DNA from: Promethearchaeota archaeon
Lineage (GTDB): Archaea > Asgardarchaeota > Lokiarchaeia > Sigynarchaeales > SOKP01
Reading direction: 5' to 3'
Assembly: GCA_019894735.1 (NCBI GenBank)
Contig: JAGXOB010000100.1
Coordinates: 1 to 8,224 of the forward strand
DNA length: 8,224 bases
In this document: positions 5,482 through 8,224 of the stretch, one piece after another
Position numbering within the stretch: position 1 is the first letter of the stretch
Layout: each line of letters begins with the position of its first letter
Notes under the pieces: model-generated
The model's database searches: none
Told to the model about the DNA's origin: nothing
Seen by the model: only the letters and a program-made list of their open reading frames with translations
Made by a program: the position numbers and the translations under genes

Positions 5482-7191
5482 ATGAAAATTGATCACTTTT
5501 CACTTAAGAAGATATTACTAATTGATTTGATAGTGATCTTAAGTATTGCTATTGTTATTCCTCTCGTATTAGATTTATTTGGGCTAAATATCAAGATAAT
5601 AGCCATTTCCTTTATAGGGAATTTTCTAATCATTTCTACGATCATTATTACTATTGTCGATCTCTTTTATCTTATAAGATTTAGACGAAATATTTACCTT
5701 TTAGCTTCGCTAAGTATGAGTTTTACGATTTCTTTATTTTTACTTTTAGAATATTGTTTTCTAAATGACTATTATGATTTTATCTATGTCTGGAGTTATA
5801 GTAAATCTACCCTCCCTATTATTTACAAGATGGTAGCGATTTGGGCTGGTGAAGCCGGTTCTATCATGACTTGGATGTTATTTAATTCTATCATTATTTT
5901 CTTTTACAGGCTCAAGAATCAGATAAAGGATGACATTATTTTTATAATATCAGTTATAATTTCTTTACTAATTTCATCCATATTTTTGGTTATTTTATTT
6001 TCTTATGAACCTTTTCAAATTCAGACTCCTTTTATATTTCCTAACGGATTAGGTTTGAATCCGCTTTTAATATCTCCATTTATGATTTGGCATCCATTAT
6101 TTACATTTATAGCTTACGCCATTTTCTTAATTCCCTTTACTATTTCAATTATTGAAATTATTAAGCCAAATTTTTCTCTGGAAAATCCTTACCAAAAATC
6201 CTTTTATGATTTTTGTATAAAGTTTGGTTGGTTAGTATTGACCGTAAGTATTGGATTGGGCGCATATTGGGCAAAAATAGCACTTAATTGGGGTAGATAC
6301 TGGGGCTGGGATCCTGTGGAGACCGTTTCTCTTGTCCCTTGGTTTTTAAGTACAGCATATTTTCATACTAGGACTTTTAAAAAGAAAAACAGTAGATTGG
6401 TCAAAATCAACATAATTTCGATATTTTTATCTATAGTTTTTTCCACTTTAATAACGCGTGGAGGAGGTTTGACTTCTTTACATGCCTTCACAGGGGAAAA
6501 TAATTTAGTAACTTGGACTTTAATCGTTGGCTCAGCATTAATTATTTTCTCGCTATATGTTATATATAATAGTTTAAATTCTTTATCTGAAGAATATAAA
6601 AAAACGAGACTCTTATTAGATTATTTAAGTTACATATTTTTATTTATGTTAGCTTTTGTTTGCATCTTTGGTCTTTTTATCACTCCTCTGTCAGTTTTTC
6701 TCTCTACCTTCTTTAGTTTTAATATAATATTCGTAGGAACAGATTTTTTTATTCTGACAACATTAATATTAGCTTCTGGATTAGCTCTTACACTAATATT
6801 TTGCTCACTATATGGTATATATAAATTAAAATGGATTGCTGTAGCATTAATAATAGGCGTGGTATTTCAATCCGTTATTTCTTTAGTACTATTCCTTTTT
6901 TCGAGCATTTGGATAAATCCACTGATTGCAATATTCATACTGGCATTACTGACTTCAATTTTAAAATTAATAAAAGATTTTGATAGTGGTAAAGGAATAA
7001 AGCATTTTTTTAAGATTAACTCAAAAACTTATGTTCATATAGGTTTATCTTTAATCTTAATTGGAACGCTAATTGATCCTGAAACCTGGTTTTTTCAAGA
7101 CATTTTCTTTATTTCAGGGTTTTTATTTTTAGTGAGTGGAATAATTCCCTCCATACTTATTCTATTAATTCTTAAGAGAAACAAAGAGTAA
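5482..7191 (+). CDS. ccmF: CcmF-type cytochrome c haem lyase
   Basis: This is a polytopic membrane protein of 569 residues that attaches haem to apocytochrome c in System I maturation. The CcmF order is clear: PIIYKMVAIWAGEAGSIMTW (near 113-132), then GLNPLL with WHPLF, where H204 matches the first external His. The WWD motif WGRYWGWDPVE follows at 270-280, then H295 in AYFHTR, H334 in TSLHAF and H519 in YVHIGLSLILIG near the C-terminus. These four histidines correspond to the two haem-binding pairs of bacterial CcmF. The H519 site and the entry segment argue for CcmF over CcmC or CcsA, which lack them. The protein is somewhat shorter than E. coli CcmF (about 650 residues). The ATG at 5482 has no ribosome site but follows a TATA-like box. 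No ccmA, B, C, E or H lies in the window. The gene sits between two genes for HxxCH proteins, which are its candidate substrates. Confidence 0.9.
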   Translation: MKIDHFSLKKILLIDLIVILSIAIVIPLVLDLFGLNIKIIAISFIGNFLIISTIIITIVDLFYLIRFRRNIYLLASLSMSFTISLFLLLEYCFLNDYYDFIYVWSYSKSTLPIIYKMVAIWAGEAGSIMTWMLFNSIIIFFYRLKNQIKDDIIFIISVIISLLISSIFLVILFSYEPFQIQTPFIFPNGLGLNPLLISPFMIWHPLFTFIAYAIFLIPFTISIIEIIKPNFSLENPYQKSFYDFCIKFGWLVLTVSIGLGAYWAKIALNWGRYWGWDPVETVSLVPWFLSTAYFHTRTFKKKNSRLVKINIISIFLSIVFSTLITRGGGLTSLHAFTGENNLVTWTLIVGSALIIFSLYVIYNSLNSLSEEYKKTRLLLDYLSYIFLFMLAFVCIFGLFITPLSVFLSTFFSFNIIFVGTDFFILTTLILASGLALTLIFCSLYGIYKLKWIAVALIIGVVFQSVISLVLFLFSSIWINPLIAIFILALLTSILKLIKDFDSGKGIKHFFKINSKTYVHIGLSLILIGTLIDPETWFFQDIFFISGFLFLVSGIIPSILILLILKRNKE

Positions 7192-7235
7192 TGTAATACT
7201 ATAAATTAAACTAATAGATAGGATCTAACTGTATT

Positions 7236-7253
7236 TAATTTTATTTAAAATTA
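7236..7253. repeat. AT palindrome TAATTTTA-TT-TAAAATTA
   Basis: An 8-base perfect inverted repeat with a 2-base centre, made only of A and T, lies 45 bases past the haem lyase stop. It may mark the 3' end of that transcript or may be chance in this composition. Confidence 0.3.
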
Positions 7254-7291
7254 TAAATATCTGATTTATATAATATAAACATGCTTTAAGC

Positions 7292-7367
7292 GGGTTCAAA
7301 TTGAAACTAATTATTACTTTTAGTTTAAAAATCAAACTAGAACAATTTCAATTGTTTAAATTAACCC
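7292..7367 (+). other. nested inverted repeats, possible RNA structure
   Basis: GGGTT (7292-7296) pairs with AACCC (7363-7367), and inside it AATTGAAA (7299-7306) pairs with TTTCAATT (7346-7353). Two alternative smaller hairpins are AAACTA/TAGTTT (7304-7309/7321-7326) and AACAAT/ATTGTT (7341-7346/7351-7356). GGGTT/AACCC is the only GC-bearing stem in this stretch. No known RNA family is recognised. Confidence 0.25.
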
Positions 7368-7491
7368 AAATTAATAAAAGTTATAAATTATAGGGAATTT
7401 CCTTAAATTAAGCAAATTTATAACATATTTGATTTGTTCAAATGCATAACGAACTATATCAATTATTAAAAACAGAAAAGCAAAGATAACG

Positions 7492-7525
7492 CGTTTAAAG
7501 TTTTATCTTTTTAAGAAAAAAGGGG
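7492..7525 (+). promoter_or_regulatory. promoter-proximal region and AGGGG ribosome site of the secreted-protein gene
   Basis: GTTTAAAG (7493-7500 region) is a weak TATA-like box about 32-38 bases before the ATG. AGGGG (7521-7525) lies five bases before the ATG at 7531 and supports this start. Confidence 0.35.
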
Positions 7526-7530
7526 TTTTA

Positions 7531-8224
7531 ATGAAAATAAACAGAAAAATTTCGTCTTTTTTAATCACTACCATACTGTTTTTATCAATCTTGGGGTTTG
7601 TAATAGCAGATACAGAGTTTTTCCCTGATTTCACCGGAGAGGGGCACGGGGGTTGCCATGGTCCTATAACAGAAAGTGCTAGTGGGTATATCTCTTTAAC
7701 GTCAAATTCAGGATCATCTGTAAATCCAAGTGAAACTTTTACAATTACTATCCAAATATTAAGTTTTAGTGAGGCTCAAGGTAGAAATATTGAAGTAGGT
7801 TTTCCAAGTGGGTCTCCTGGCAGAGGAGATAACAAGGATTTTTCCTTTAACACAACTCAACAACCAATCAATATAGATAGTTCTGGGAATTCAGTAACGT
7901 TAGATTTTCAAGTTACAGCACCAGCAACTGAACTAACCTATACTCTCCATTCTGATGCTATTCGCAGAGTTGGTGGTGGCCCATCCTATTTTGCTCATGG
8001 TGATTTTATCGTTACTGTGGAAGTGCCAAATAATCCACCTCAATTTAACAATATAGTTGAGAGTCGTGATCCTTTAGAATTTGGTCAACAAGAAACTTTC
8101 CAAGTCGATGTGACTGATTCTGAAACAAGTGTCGACACCGTCTTTATTGAATTAGAAGGTATTAACTACACTATGTCTAATATTGTTGGAGACACATTCG
8201 AATATAACTGGACTCCAAGTACTC
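7531..8224 (+). CDS. secreted HxxCH-domain protein, N-terminal part (3' end outside window)
   Basis: The frame is open for 231 residues to the right edge. Residues 1-26 form a signal peptide (basic N-terminus, hydrophobic core, ending VIADTE or nearby). Residues 39-43 read HGGCH within GEGHGGCHG. A beta-sandwich-like domain follows to about residue 164, with ASGYISL, SVNPSETFTITI, a LDFQVTAPATELTYTLHSDA stretch (about 145-144 region ends at H140-A143) and FAHGDFIVTVEV. From about 167 a second Ig-like domain begins (NNPPQFNNIVES, DVTDSE). The first domain aligns by eye with the extracytoplasmic domain of the protein at 4391-5278: both have HxxCH, then G-Y, then SV(N/D)PSE, then F-x-(V/I)-T-x-P. 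I recall bacterial choice-of-anchor V/reelin-like domains with a CxxCH at the equivalent place; that link is tentative. H140 and H156 are conserved-looking candidates for a distal ligand. A C-terminal anchor, if any, is outside the window. The cell-surface location is well supported, the function is not. Confidence 0.7.
   Translation, partial: MKINRKISSFLITTILFLSILGFVIADTEFFPDFTGEGHGGCHGPITESASGYISLTSNSGSSVNPSETFTITIQILSFSEAQGRNIEVGFPSGSPGRGDNKDFSFNTTQQPINIDSSGNSVTLDFQVTAPATELTYTLHSDAIRRVGGGPSYFAHGDFIVTVEVPNNPPQFNNIVESRDPLEFGQQETFQVDVTDSETSVDTVFIELEGINYTMSNIVGDTFEYNWTPST

Larger units (their letters stand above)
7192..7530. other. 339-base very AT-rich stretch without a gene
   Basis: No coding frame is evident. 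It holds a pure-AT palindrome 45 bases after the haem lyase stop (7236-7253), a nested dyad (7292-7367), a second TATA-like TTTATAAC (7417-7424) and the proximal promoter and ribosome site of the next gene. The A+T content is clearly higher than in the flanking genes. Confidence 0.5.

Overview
The window looks archaeal and AT-rich, at roughly one third G+C by eye. TATA-like boxes lie 25-50 bases before several genes. Some starts have purine-rich ribosome sites and others have none. The Fe-S protein is HdrD-like and the haem-lyase gene is CcmF-type. An Asgard-type archaeon or a similar lineage would fit, but nothing here fixes the taxon.

Layout. At the left edge is the 3' half of an FTR1-type iron permease (+). 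It converges with a small winged-helix regulator (-) across a 40-base gap that has a T-run for each strand. About 540 bases without a recognisable gene follow (853-1389). They hold TTTCAAA repeats, a perfect TGCAA-AAA-TTGCA dyad and a small hairpin. Next is a three-gene minus-strand operon, read from 5278 down to 1390. Its first gene encodes a secreted-domain/four-helix membrane protein, its second a GlcD-type FAD oxidoreductase, and its third a GlcF/HdrD-type protein with two 4Fe-4S clusters and two CCG domains. A 203-base divergent promoter region separates this operon from a CcmF-type cytochrome c haem lyase (+, 5482-7191). A very AT-rich gap of 339 bases follows, then the 5' part of a secreted protein (+) that runs off the right edge.

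How the genes may work together. The FAD and Fe-S proteins look like the catalytic and electron-relay parts of a 2-hydroxyacid (glycolate- or D-lactate-like) dehydrogenase. The membrane protein at the head of the operon could take the electrons to the membrane or to the outside. The most interesting point is that this membrane protein and the secreted protein at the right edge share a related extracytoplasmic domain. Each has the motif HxxCH just after its signal peptide, where a c-type cytochrome would have CxxCH. The gene between them is the haem-attachment enzyme CcmF, with all four expected histidines and the WWD motif. This suggests a single-cysteine c-type haem protein family in an archaeon, possibly used for electron transfer at the cell surface. 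The domain similarity and motifs are seen directly; haem attachment is inference.
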